DNA of 32,624 bases, taken from NCBI GenBank assembly GCA_017555025.1, contig JAFZHC010000054.1, positions 1-32,624 of the forward strand. The letters run 5' to 3'. Each line of letters begins with the position of its first letter. The stretch's first letter is position 1. The translations under genes and the position numbers were made by a program. The notes below the pieces were generated by a model. It worked only from the letters and a program-made list of their open reading frames with translations, was not told where the DNA came from and made no database searches. Positions 17,140 through 24,344 of the stretch are shown one piece after another. This DNA is from Akkermansia sp. Lineage in GTDB: Bacteria > Verrucomicrobiota > Verrucomicrobiia > Verrucomicrobiales > Akkermansiaceae.

Positions 17140-18558
17140 TTATTTGGCACCGCGGCCGAAGAGCACAGCCGGGATGGTGCGGAGGATGAGCACGATGTCG
17201 ACCCAGAGGCTCCAGTTGTCGATGTACTTGAGATCTTTGTCCACCATGTTGCCGAAGTCCTTGTTGTTGCTGCGGTCTTCCACCTGCCAGTAGCAGGTCA
17301 GGCCGGGCTTCACGCTCAGGCGGCGGCGCTGGGCAATATCGGGGAACTCTGCGGTCTCGTACGTGGGCAGCGGGCGGGGGCCCACCAAGCTCATGTCGCC
17401 CATCAGCACATTGATGAGCTGAGGTAGCTCGTCAATGGATGTTTTGCGAAGGAAGTGACCGAAGGGGAAAATGCGGGGGTCGTTTGTGAGCTTGAAGATG
17501 GGGCCATCCATCTCATTGCCATACTGGGCCTTAATTTCATCGAGGCGCTGATCGGCATCGGAGTACATGGAGCGGAACTTCCACATGGAGAAGGGGCGCC
17601 CATAAAGCCCGGAGCGTTGCTGGCGGTAGAAAACTTTGCCGTTGGGGTCGCTGATTTTGATGCCGATGGCAGCAATAACCCAGAAAGGCGAGGAAAGGAT
17701 GATGCCCAGCGCGGCTACCACGCGGTCAAAGATGCTCTTAATCATGCAAGCCCAGGAGAATACCGGGGTGGAGGTGAGAATGAGCACGCGGTGCTCGCCG
17801 ATTTCGTTGATATCGGCTCTCATCTTGACGGAATGGGTGTTGCGCAGGTGTACGTAGATGTCGATGCCCTGAAGCTCACAGCGGTTGATGGTCTCGCAGA
17901 GGGAGTGGTAGGCATCCATACCGCCGAAGAGCATGAGCTGCTGCACATGGTTTTGCTCAATGAGAGCCTGTACCTCTTCCTGAGTGGTGCGGCCGGGGAC
18001 TACGCGGCCTACGATATTGAGGCTGTTTTTCCAGAACTCGGGCAGGGTGGCCCACTCGCGCTCCACAAGTGACTCCTCACCGGCAATGATGACCTGGCGC
18101 AGGTGGCGGCGGCCTATGGGGGTGCTGATTTGCAGCAGGCGCAGCAGGTAGTAGCGCAGGAACAGGCCGGGTACAATGAGCAGCAGGCTCACCAAAATGA
18201 CGTGGTTCATGTAGAGTGAACCTTCATTAGGGCGGGTAATCTGGTACAGACCGAAGAAGCCCAGGCAGTAAACAAGGAATGCCAAGAGCTGACGCAGCGC
18301 GGAGGAAACGCGCTGCATGTTGTTGCGATGGTAAAAGCCGACTATTCGCAGAATGATGGGGGCTGCGGCGATGGCGGCACCTACCATGAACGGCGAGGCC
18401 GTAAATACGTTAAAGTCGGTTGATACCGTCCAACCCATCAACGGGGCAATCAGGTTGGTGACGGTGGGTGCGCAATGGGCGCAGAACAGAACCAGAACCA
18501 GGTCTGTGAATGGTAAAATACGTGTTAAGATTGATTTGCTGCGCGTCACGGGCGGCAT
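17140..18558 (-). CDS. polyprenyl glycosylphosphotransferase (WcaJ/CpsE-type sugar transferase)
   Basis: This membrane enzyme starts exopolysaccharide or O-antigen synthesis by moving a sugar-1-phosphate onto undecaprenyl phosphate. The ATG at 18558 gives 472 residues; the frame is open to a TTG at 18585. There are four or five membrane helices in the first 160 residues, then a CoA-binding-like domain (about 165-265). The catalytic bacterial sugar transferase domain covers about 275-470: F-D-R-V-V-A-A-L-G-I, V-F-Y-R-Q-Q-R-S-G, M-W-K-F-R-S-M, R-K-T-S-I-D-E-L-P-Q-L-I-N-V, M-S-L-V-G-P-R-P and K-P-G-L-T. All the usual catalytic-core motifs are present. No glycosyltransferase or flippase genes are next to it, which is unusual; it heads an operon with trmL instead. 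Confidence 0.92.
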   Translation of the reverse strand: MPPVTRSKSILTRILPFTDLVLVLFCAHCAPTVTNLIAPLMGWTVSTDFNVFTASPFMVGAAIAAAPIILRIVGFYHRNNMQRVSSALRQLLAFLVYCLGFFGLYQITRPNEGSLYMNHVILVSLLLIVPGLFLRYYLLRLLQISTPIGRRHLRQVIIAGEESLVEREWATLPEFWKNSLNIVGRVVPGRTTQEEVQALIEQNHVQQLMLFGGMDAYHSLCETINRCELQGIDIYVHLRNTHSVKMRADINEIGEHRVLILTSTPVFSWACMIKSIFDRVVAALGIILSSPFWVIAAIGIKISDPNGKVFYRQQRSGLYGRPFSMWKFRSMYSDADQRLDEIKAQYGNEMDGPIFKLTNDPRIFPFGHFLRKTSIDELPQLINVLMGDMSLVGPRPLPTYETAEFPDIAQRRRLSVKPGLTCYWQVEDRSNNKDFGNMVDKDLKYIDNWSLWVDIVLILRTIPAVLFGRGAK

Positions 18559-18697
18559 TCTACCAAATATGATGTGACGATGCAAGCTAAAACGCTTGCG
18601 TACCCCGCTTATTCACGCCATGAATTCGCCGTGGCGGAGGCTGTTTTGATGAGTGCAGGCTCGCGCTACCCTCAATTGCCCCTCGTTTTTCGCGCTT

Positions 18698-18931
18698 TTA
18701 TTGCGCCATGCTGCGAATGCGGGCTCGCTCGAAATCAGCCGGGCAAATGGTGCAGAAAACCTTGTCGCCGGGGCGGATGATGTCGAGCAGGTGAGCCTCT
18801 TTCTTCTGAATGAAAGCAACGGTGGGTTTGCCGTTGGGGAGAATGGCGTGGTAGGCCGTCGGAGCAAAACGCTCGGTAATGGTGCAAATGCAGTCGACGT
18901 ATTGAGAGGGGTATGATGTGGTGCTGCTCAT
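18698..18931 (-). CDS. IF-1-like OB-fold protein (77 aa)
   Basis: The 77-residue product follows the plan of translation initiation factor IF-1: I-T-E-R-F-A-P-T-A-Y-H-A-I-L-P-N-G (compare the IF-1 pattern V-x-E-x-L-P-N-x-x-F-x-V-x-L-x-N-G), then A-F-I-Q-K-K, I-I-R-P-G-D-K-V and F-E-R-A-R-I-R. The conserved GRI-x-YR end of true IF-1 is replaced by ARIRSMAQ and the first loop is different. It is either a divergent IF-1 paralogue or another small S1/OB-fold RNA-binding protein. It starts 8 bases after the AsmA-like gene and is likely co-transcribed with it. If it is the only copy in the genome it would be the working IF-1; the sequence alone cannot tell. Confidence 0.6.
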   Translation of the reverse strand: MSSTTSYPSQYVDCICTITERFAPTAYHAILPNGKPTVAFIQKKEAHLLDIIRPGDKVFCTICPADFERARIRSMAQ

Positions 18932-18939
18932 GGGGAAAA

Positions 18940-20481
18940 TCAGAAAATAATATCGAGAACGTCTGTGGGGGAAATGCCGGACGGGGTAGGCTGCGCTGTC
19001 TGCTCCTCGGTGGGGGCTTCCTCGCTTTGCTTACGAGGGGATGCAAACAGGCTGTTCATCAGCTCCGTGGCAGTGCGAGTGGCCGACCTGACCGTTTTGC
19101 CGGCGGTGTCGATGGCTGTGCTCGTGAGGATGGCGCTCAAGCGGGCACTTAGGTCCTCCTGCGGAGCGTCTACAGTACCGCTCAGGTTGAGGTTAAGCCA
19201 CTTGTAGCCGCTTTCTCCTTGGGCGTTGAAGATGCGCTCGGTGGCTTCGGCATGAACGGCTGACAAACCGGCGATAATATGCTCGGGCACACCAATGGTG
19301 AGGGTGCCGCGCAGTTTGCCATCGCTGCCGACGATGACGTGGCCTTTCACCAGCAATATGCCGTCGCGAGCGCGAATGTCGATGCGGTCAAACAACCAGG
19401 CGTTGCGGATGTTGTGCCTGCTTTGCGAGAAGGGGTAGCTCACGCGGCATTCTGCCTTTTCGAGTTCAATGCTGCGGTAGGGGCGGGTGCCGCCCAAGTC
19501 AATCTGCGAGAGTACAGGCAGGCCTTCGAGCACGCCCTCGCGCAGGGAAATGTTGCCGCTGGCCTCCTTAAGGCGCTCACCGGTGCCGGTCAGTTTGAGC
19601 TCGCCGTACAGCTCGCCGGTGAGGCGTTTTTTCCAATCTTCGCTGAGCAAGCGGGCCACGTTGGCTTTGTTTGCTTTGAGATCGAGGTACCACTGCTTGT
19701 TTTTATTCTGGCAGGAGCCTTTCATGCGCAGCTCGCCCGGGGTAAGCATCATGCGGCATTCTGACAACATGGTGGTGGTCGGGGTGTAGAGCAGGGTGGC
19801 AGATTTGATGCTGCAATTGAGCAAGTAGCTCAACGGTGTGTGCAGACGACCATTCTCGATGTTTACCTGCCACTCGCGCTTATTGTGCTTGGCAATGGGG
19901 GCGGCGGAGATGCTGCAGCCGGTCAGGCTATAGGTCTGTCCGTGGAGTTTCAACTCGGTATCGGCATCGGTGCATTCGAAAGATTCCAGATTGAAAGTAT
20001 CGGGGGTAAAGCGCCCCCAGATGCCGCCTTCTTCCTCACGGACGGGGGGCAGAGGGGTGCTCAGGTAGGCGGAATCCAGGCGCAGGGTGGCCGTCTCCAT
20101 GGTCAATTTGGAAATGTTGAGGCGGCGGGACAGCAGGTCGCCGCGATTGATGGTGGCAACCACACGCTCTGCTGCGGCCAGCTGCAGGATGTCGGCGCGT
20201 TTCAGGCCGATGCCGGGCAGGCTCACTCGGTCATCATTGATTTGCAGGTTCTCCGTCAGGCTTACCTCGGCAGCCTGTGCTTTGTTGCAGATGATGCCGG
20301 CCAGCTGCTGCCGGAAGCTGTCGCTCTGCAGCCAGCTGAGCAGACGGTACCCGCCGATGATAAGCACCAGTACAAGAGCGGCAGCAAATGCAAGCACCCA
20401 GGTGAGAATGCGGCGTCCCCTGGTGCCGGCGCTGAAAATCCCCTTGCGTCGAAAGCTGCTGTTGCGTCTGCGTCTTGCCAT
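18940..20481 (-). CDS. AsmA-like membrane-anchored protein
   Basis: The ATG at 20481 gives 513 residues beginning with a very basic cytoplasmic tip (MARRRRNSSFRRKG), then a single membrane helix at about 25-44. The rest is a long beta-strand-rich periplasmic part with repeated L-x-L-x-G-x-L patterns (for example G-E-L-Y-G-E-L-K-L-T-G-T-G and L-R-G-T-L-T-I-G-V-P). This is the layout of AsmA/DUF748-type proteins, which help lipid transport and outer-membrane integrity in Gram-negative bacteria. The C-terminal ~40 residues are Gln/Glu/Pro-rich and probably disordered. The family call is by architecture, as no single diagnostic motif is visible. It is followed at once by the IF-1-like gene. Confidence 0.65.
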   Translation of the reverse strand: MARRRRNSSFRRKGIFSAGTRGRRILTWVLAFAAALVLVLIIGGYRLLSWLQSDSFRQQLAGIICNKAQAAEVSLTENLQINDDRVSLPGIGLKRADILQLAAAERVVATINRGDLLSRRLNISKLTMETATLRLDSAYLSTPLPPVREEEGGIWGRFTPDTFNLESFECTDADTELKLHGQTYSLTGCSISAAPIAKHNKREWQVNIENGRLHTPLSYLLNCSIKSATLLYTPTTTMLSECRMMLTPGELRMKGSCQNKNKQWYLDLKANKANVARLLSEDWKKRLTGELYGELKLTGTGERLKEASGNISLREGVLEGLPVLSQIDLGGTRPYRSIELEKAECRVSYPFSQSRHNIRNAWLFDRIDIRARDGILLVKGHVIVGSDGKLRGTLTIGVPEHIIAGLSAVHAEATERIFNAQGESGYKWLNLNLSGTVDAPQEDLSARLSAILTSTAIDTAGKTVRSATRTATELMNSLFASPRKQSEEAPTEEQTAQPTPSGISPTDVLDIIF

Positions 20482-20607
20482 AATGTCGGCGCCATTATGG
20501 CACAGCAACAGGTGGCATTCAAGTATATTGTGCCACCTTTGCCATAAAAAACGGCTGCTTACCACAGCGAAAAGATGGAAAAAATAGAGTCGCTTGCCAT
20601 TTATGTG

Positions 20608-20637
20608 TTGACTAGACGGGGGAAATCTGCTTAACTA
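20608..20637 (+). promoter_or_regulatory. sigma70-type promoter
   Basis: TTGACT (20608-20613), an 18-bp spacer and TAACTA (20632-20637) lie 31 bp before the small lipoprotein gene. The -35 is 5 of 6 to consensus and the -10 is weaker. Confidence 0.5.
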
Positions 20638-20668
20638 TACACCGATAACTTCCATACGTCATTTTTCT

Positions 20669-20854
20669 ATGAAAGTCACAACTCTGATTCTTTCGGTCGC
20701 TTGCGCAGTAGCTCTCAGCTCCTGCTGCTGCCAGTCCCAGTCCGCACCCATCCTGCACCCCATGCCCAAGCCCTGCGGTGCTCAGCAGCAGGATGCCACC
20801 ACTCAGCAGCCTGTAGAGGCTCCTGTGAAGGTGCTCGATGTAAAGGGTAAGTAA
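20669..20854 (+). CDS. small lipoprotein (61 aa)
   Basis: The product has a clear lipoprotein signal (MKVTTLILSVACAVALSSC, lipobox L-S-S-C with two further Cys following). The short mature part of about 40 residues is rich in Gln and Pro and has no recognisable fold. It is framed by its own promoter and terminator, so it is a monocistronic unit. Small abundant lipoproteins of this kind often sit in the outer membrane as structural proteins, but nothing here shows a function. Confidence 0.75.
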   Translation: MKVTTLILSVACAVALSSCCCQSQSAPILHPMPKPCGAQQQDATTQQPVEAPVKVLDVKGK

Positions 20855-20880
20855 ATTTTTCCCGTAAGTTTTTTCAGGGT

Positions 20881-20911
20881 CGCTATCCGCGGGGATAGCG
20901 GCTCTTTTTTT
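20881..20911 (+). terminator. intrinsic terminator
   Basis: CGCTATCC (20881-20888) pairs with GGATAGCG (20893-20900) around a GCGG loop and is followed by a run of T (20905-20911). It ends the small lipoprotein transcript. Confidence 0.85.
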
Positions 20912-21035
20912 GTGCTAAACTCGGGGAGGGCGAGGCTATCACAGTGGCTACGGGTAGGGAAAGATACTCATTCGGTTTTCTTGCCGCGTTATTTCCCTTG
21001 CCATCCGGAGTTAGAGATGGTACATATATGAAGCC

Positions 21036-22091
21036 ATGTTTAAGCATATAGGTCTTTCTGTTGTTCTTCTGGTCAGCGGGTGTGTGGCAGCACCCGTGCA
21101 GGTTGTGCGTGATATGCCCCAGCATGAGGTGGTGCCTTGTCCGGCTGCGCCTGAGCGAGGGGCGGTGCGCAATGTGATTTTTATGATTGGTGATGGTATG
21201 GGGGCAGAGCATGTGTGGGCTGCCTGGCTTTGCAATAAGGGTAAACTTAACATCACCGGGCTCACCGATACGGCTTTTTCGTATACGGCTTCAGCTAATA
21301 AGACAATTACGGATTCCGCGGCCGGTGGTACAGCATTGGCCTGCGGTGAGAAAACCAATAATGGTATGTTGGGGCAGGCTCCGGATGGCCGGGAACTCAG
21401 TTCTCTGGCGGCTCGATTCCGCGAGCGAGGCAAGGCTACCGGCCTTGTTGTAACCAAGGCTATAACGGATGCAACACCGGCAGCCTTTTATGCCCATACG
21501 GCAAGTCGCGATAACCGTGCCGAGATTGCGGAGGGGCTGACTACTGCCGGCTTTGATGTGGTGCTGGGCGGTGGTGCCGGTGCCTTCAGCGATGAGCAAA
21601 TGGCTCGCATGCGGAAGAACGGTGCTGATGTGGAGTTGTTCGCCTCGGGTGACTGCCCGCCTGCCAGTAAGCGTGGTGATTTGCTGCCTCGCAATGTGGA
21701 GCGTGCGCTGGCTCGTTTGGAGAAGAGTGATAAAGGCTTTTTCCTGATGGTGGAGGGCTCTTCCATTGACATGGCCGGGCATGATAATAATCTGGATGAA
21801 GTGGTGCGCGAGGTGCTGGACTTTGACCAGGCTGTGGGCGTGGTGCTGCAGTGGATGAAGAAGCACCCCGACACCCTGCTGGTAGTGACGGCTGACCATC
21901 AGACCGGCGGTCTCTCGCTACTGGATGGCAGCCGCGATTCTGGCTGGGTTAAGGGGGTGTTCACCACTTGGTATCACAGCGGGGTGGCTGTACCCATTTA
22001 TGCGGCCGGTGCCGGCGCTTCTGCTTTCCGTGGCGTGATGGATAATACCCGGGTTCCGCAGGAAATCCTGAGAGCCGCAACACAAAAATGA
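21036..22091 (+). CDS. alkaline phosphatase, lipoprotein form
   Basis: This 351-residue enzyme belongs to the PhoA-type alkaline phosphatase family and would release phosphate from monoesters outside the inner membrane. A lipoprotein signal (MFKHIGLSVVLLVSGC, lipobox V-S-G-C) anchors it. Active-site motifs in order: F-M-I-G-D-G-M-G (metal ligand D53), T-D-S-A-A-G-G-T-A (nucleophile S94), T-K-A-I-T-D-A-T-P-A-A-F-Y-A-H (145-154), E-G-S-S-I-D-M-A-G-H-D (E240, D245, H249), T-A-D-H-Q-T-G-G (D287, H288) and H-S-G-V (H314). All expected ligands are present. It is shorter than E. coli PhoA (471), lacking insertions, and the usual Arg after Ser is replaced by Ala (D-S-A-A), typical of the broader family. 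No Pho box was recognised. Confidence 0.9.
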   Translation: MFKHIGLSVVLLVSGCVAAPVQVVRDMPQHEVVPCPAAPERGAVRNVIFMIGDGMGAEHVWAAWLCNKGKLNITGLTDTAFSYTASANKTITDSAAGGTALACGEKTNNGMLGQAPDGRELSSLAARFRERGKATGLVVTKAITDATPAAFYAHTASRDNRAEIAEGLTTAGFDVVLGGGAGAFSDEQMARMRKNGADVELFASGDCPPASKRGDLLPRNVERALARLEKSDKGFFLMVEGSSIDMAGHDNNLDEVVREVLDFDQAVGVVLQWMKKHPDTLLVVTADHQTGGLSLLDGSRDSGWVKGVFTTWYHSGVAVPIYAAGAGASAFRGVMDNTRVPQEILRAATQK

Positions 22092-22210
22092 TAGAAAAGG
22101 CCAAATTCTGCTTTAAAAAATCGTTTTTGTAAAAAACTTGCTGGACAAGTCAGGAAAATCTGGTTAAATAAAAGGCGTCAATTCTGCATAAACAGCATAA
22201 CCTTATTATT

Positions 22211-23059
22211 ATGAAAGACACGATTATTCGTTACGGCGTACGTGCACTCTCCCTTGGGGTGATTGCAATGGGCTCTATGTCAATGGCTCTGGCTCAGGAG
22301 GCTGCTGAAGGCGGCGCTACTGTGACCAAGAAGACCATGCTTGACAAGTGGGTTATCGATGGTGGTTGGACGATGATTCCCCTCGTCATCCTCTTCGGTA
22401 TCACCGTGTTCCTGGTGATTTTCTCCGTCATGGATCTTGCCAAGAAGAAGTTCTGCCCCGATGAGCTGCGTGCTCAGCTTGTTGCTCTTATGACCGAGTG
22501 CCGTGCTCAGTCCGCCATTCAGCTTGCTACCTCCAGCCCCACTTACCTGGGCCGTCTGGTTGCTTACGCTATGCCCAACATCGATGCTAACCGCCCTGAG
22601 GATTTGGGTAAGGACGGCATCGAGGATGCTATCGCCGACTTCTCTGCTAACGAGCGTCCCCGCCTGATGAAGTATGTGGACATGCTGGCTCTTTGCGGCT
22701 CCATCGCTCCTTCTATCGGTCTGTTCGGTACGGTGCAGGGTATGATTGACGCCTTCGCCGTGCTGGCTGAAACCGGTCAGGCTGACCCCGCCCAGCTCGC
22801 AGGCTCCATCTCTGTGGCACTTCTTACCACCTTCTGGGGTCTGATTATTTCCATTCTCGCTCTGCCCGCCTTCTTCTTCCTGAAGAAGAAAGCTCAGGCT
22901 CTCGAGGCCGAGTGCGTGAACGCCATTCAGGAAATGGTGAATACCTCCATCAACGTCATCAACGCCGAGGCTCAGCTTGCCCGTATCCCTGAGGGTCTGG
23001 GCGACGAGGAAGGCGCCGAGGAGGAAGCCATCGAGTATGCAGAAGAGGAACAGGCCTGA
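22211..23059 (+). CDS. MotA/TolQ/ExbB-type proton channel protein
   Basis: This inner-membrane subunit pairs with ExbD/TolR to turn proton flow into mechanical work. The 282-residue protein starts with a cleavable signal-like segment ending A-L-A-Q, an extra feature of a subset of ExbB proteins. Membrane helices lie at about 54-74, 154-176 and 198-224. The conserved core around G-S-I-A-P-S-I-G-L-F-G-T-V-Q-G-M-I and L-A-G-S-I-S-V-A-L-L-T-T-F-W-G-L is intact. A Glu-rich tail (260-282) is unusual. It leads a + strand cluster with two ExbD-like genes and two exported proteins. A possible weak promoter lies near 22142-22170. Confidence 0.9.
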   Translation: MKDTIIRYGVRALSLGVIAMGSMSMALAQEAAEGGATVTKKTMLDKWVIDGGWTMIPLVILFGITVFLVIFSVMDLAKKKFCPDELRAQLVALMTECRAQSAIQLATSSPTYLGRLVAYAMPNIDANRPEDLGKDGIEDAIADFSANERPRLMKYVDMLALCGSIAPSIGLFGTVQGMIDAFAVLAETGQADPAQLAGSISVALLTTFWGLIISILALPAFFFLKKKAQALEAECVNAIQEMVNTSINVINAEAQLARIPEGLGDEEGAEEEAIEYAEEEQA

Positions 23060-23076
23060 TGCCTGTGACCTTACGG

Positions 23077-23108
23077 GCCTGCCCGCTGTGAGCCCATTGC
23101 GGGCAGGC
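23077..23108 (+). promoter_or_regulatory. intercistronic GC hairpin
   Basis: GCCTGCCCGC (23077-23086) pairs perfectly with GCGGGCAGGC (23099-23108) between the ExbB-like and first ExbD-like genes. There is no T-run, so it more likely stabilises the upstream mRNA or tunes the subunit ratio than fully terminates. Confidence 0.6.
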
Positions 23109-23143
23109 ATTTAACCCTTTCAACATTTTTCTGAATCCGACAC

Positions 23144-23674
23144 ATGGCTAAGAAAAACGCAAGATCGCAAGAAGAAGTAAAGAGCGAGATGGACATGTCG
23201 CCCATGATTGACTGCTGCTTCCTTTTGCTGATGTTCTTCATTGTGAACGCTGCGCAGATTACGGTGTCCAAAGACCCGAGCGTGAACATGCCCAATGCGG
23301 TATCTGCCTCGGAGATGAAGGATGCCAACGGCTGTATCGTCATCAACGTGTTTGCTGACCCCGAGATTATGGGCGCCAAGAATGCCAAGTCTCTGGAGAA
23401 GTACAACAAGACCTATAATCCCGGCACTATCTGGGGCGTGGCTGATGCTAACCAGAACTCCATTGGCTACAATAGCGGCCAGATGCAGGAGCTTTCTGAC
23501 TTCGTGAAGAAGCAGAAGGATAGCATGGAGTCCAAGGGCATCAAGCCTGAGATGATTCGTCTCTACCTGCGTGGTGACGCTGATGCTCCTTGGAGCCGCT
23601 CCTCCGGTGCCATTCAGGCTGCCGCTGCTGCCGGTGTGACCAACATTGTTTTCGGTACTCTGCCTGCGCAATAA
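23144..23674 (+). CDS. ExbD/TolR-family protein 1
   Basis: The 176-residue protein has a short charged cytoplasmic start, one membrane helix (about 21-40) carrying the essential Asp (D23 in SPMIDCCFLLLMFF), and a periplasmic domain. The Asp is the protonation site in this family. The periplasmic part contains a longer insertion than usual (about 60-130, rich in Asn and Lys) before the terminal strand-helix-strand (IRLYLRGDADAPWSRSSGAI then NIVFGTL). It follows the ExbB-like gene and precedes a second, different ExbD, so the complex may contain a heterodimer of the two. Confidence 0.9.
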   Translation: MAKKNARSQEEVKSEMDMSPMIDCCFLLLMFFIVNAAQITVSKDPSVNMPNAVSASEMKDANGCIVINVFADPEIMGAKNAKSLEKYNKTYNPGTIWGVADANQNSIGYNSGQMQELSDFVKKQKDSMESKGIKPEMIRLYLRGDADAPWSRSSGAIQAAAAAGVTNIVFGTLPAQ

Positions 23675-23701
23675 TAACCTTCTAACGTATCTTTTCCCAA
23701 C

Positions 23702-24196
23702 ATGGCAAGACACAAAAAGATTCAACCGCCGGAGGAAGAAGAGATGACTTCCAACATCTCCTCGATGATTGACTGCTGCTTCCTGCTGCTCATTTACTTC
23801 CTGGTGGCAACGTCTCTCGTCAGTGAGAAGAAACTCGATATCAATATTCCCTCCACTCCGACCGCAGCCAGCTCCAAGAAGCCCAAGGTTGACCCCGGTA
23901 ATATCTATGTGACCTCCTCCGGTGTAGTGACCTGGAATAAGGATTTGACCGTAGGCGAAGCTTACGATGCCAGTCTGGTGCCCGGCACACCTGCCTACCT
24001 GCAGCAGCGCCGCATGGATTCCCTCGTGGAGTCCCTGAAGTTGCTCAAGGAGCAGGCTCAGGCTGTGGAGGCTGACCCTGTAGTAATGCTGCATGGCAGC
24101 GGTAAGGCACCGCACCAGCGCATTGTAGACGTAATGGCCGCTCTGGCTGAAGCTGACATTCATTCTGTGGGTCTGAGCACTACCGCTGATGAATGA
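23702..24196 (+). CDS. ExbD/TolR-family protein 2
   Basis: The 164-residue protein has a basic then acidic N-terminus and a membrane helix at about 20-40 with the conserved Asp (D24 in SSMIDCCFLLLIYF). Its periplasmic end is P-V-V-M-L-H-G-S-G-K-A-P-H-Q-R-I-V-D-V-M followed by H-S-V-G-L-S-T, the usual strand-helix-strand. It shares the M-I-D-C-C-F-L-L-L core with protein 1 but little else, so the pair is old rather than a recent duplication. The gap to the previous gene is 27 bp. Paired ExbD genes occur in other Verrucomicrobia and Planctomycetes as far as I recall. Confidence 0.9.
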   Translation: MARHKKIQPPEEEEMTSNISSMIDCCFLLLIYFLVATSLVSEKKLDINIPSTPTAASSKKPKVDPGNIYVTSSGVVTWNKDLTVGEAYDASLVPGTPAYLQQRRMDSLVESLKLLKEQAQAVEADPVVMLHGSGKAPHQRIVDVMAALAEADIHSVGLSTTADE

Positions 24197-24228
24197 TGAC
24201 TGCTGCGCCTATTAACCTCTGAACCCCT

Positions 24229-24295
24229 GAGAGGGGAGCTTGGCGGGAACGAACCGCAGCTCCCCTCTCTTGTTCGCCCTCATGCGGGCGCGAAC
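24229..24295 (+). promoter_or_regulatory. double hairpin in the leader of the giant repeat protein
   Basis: GAGAGGGGAGCT (24229-24240) pairs exactly with AGCTCCCCTCTC (24258-24269). Directly after, GTTCGCCC (24272-24279) pairs with GGGCG-CGAAC (24286-24295) with one bulge. Only a few T follow. The two stems fill most of the 148-base gap before the next start and could attenuate read-through or protect the mRNA end. Confidence 0.6.
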
Positions 24296-24344
24296 CTTTC
24301 CCTCTCGATATTTTTTCAATCTCAGACAAACACCTATTCATTTT

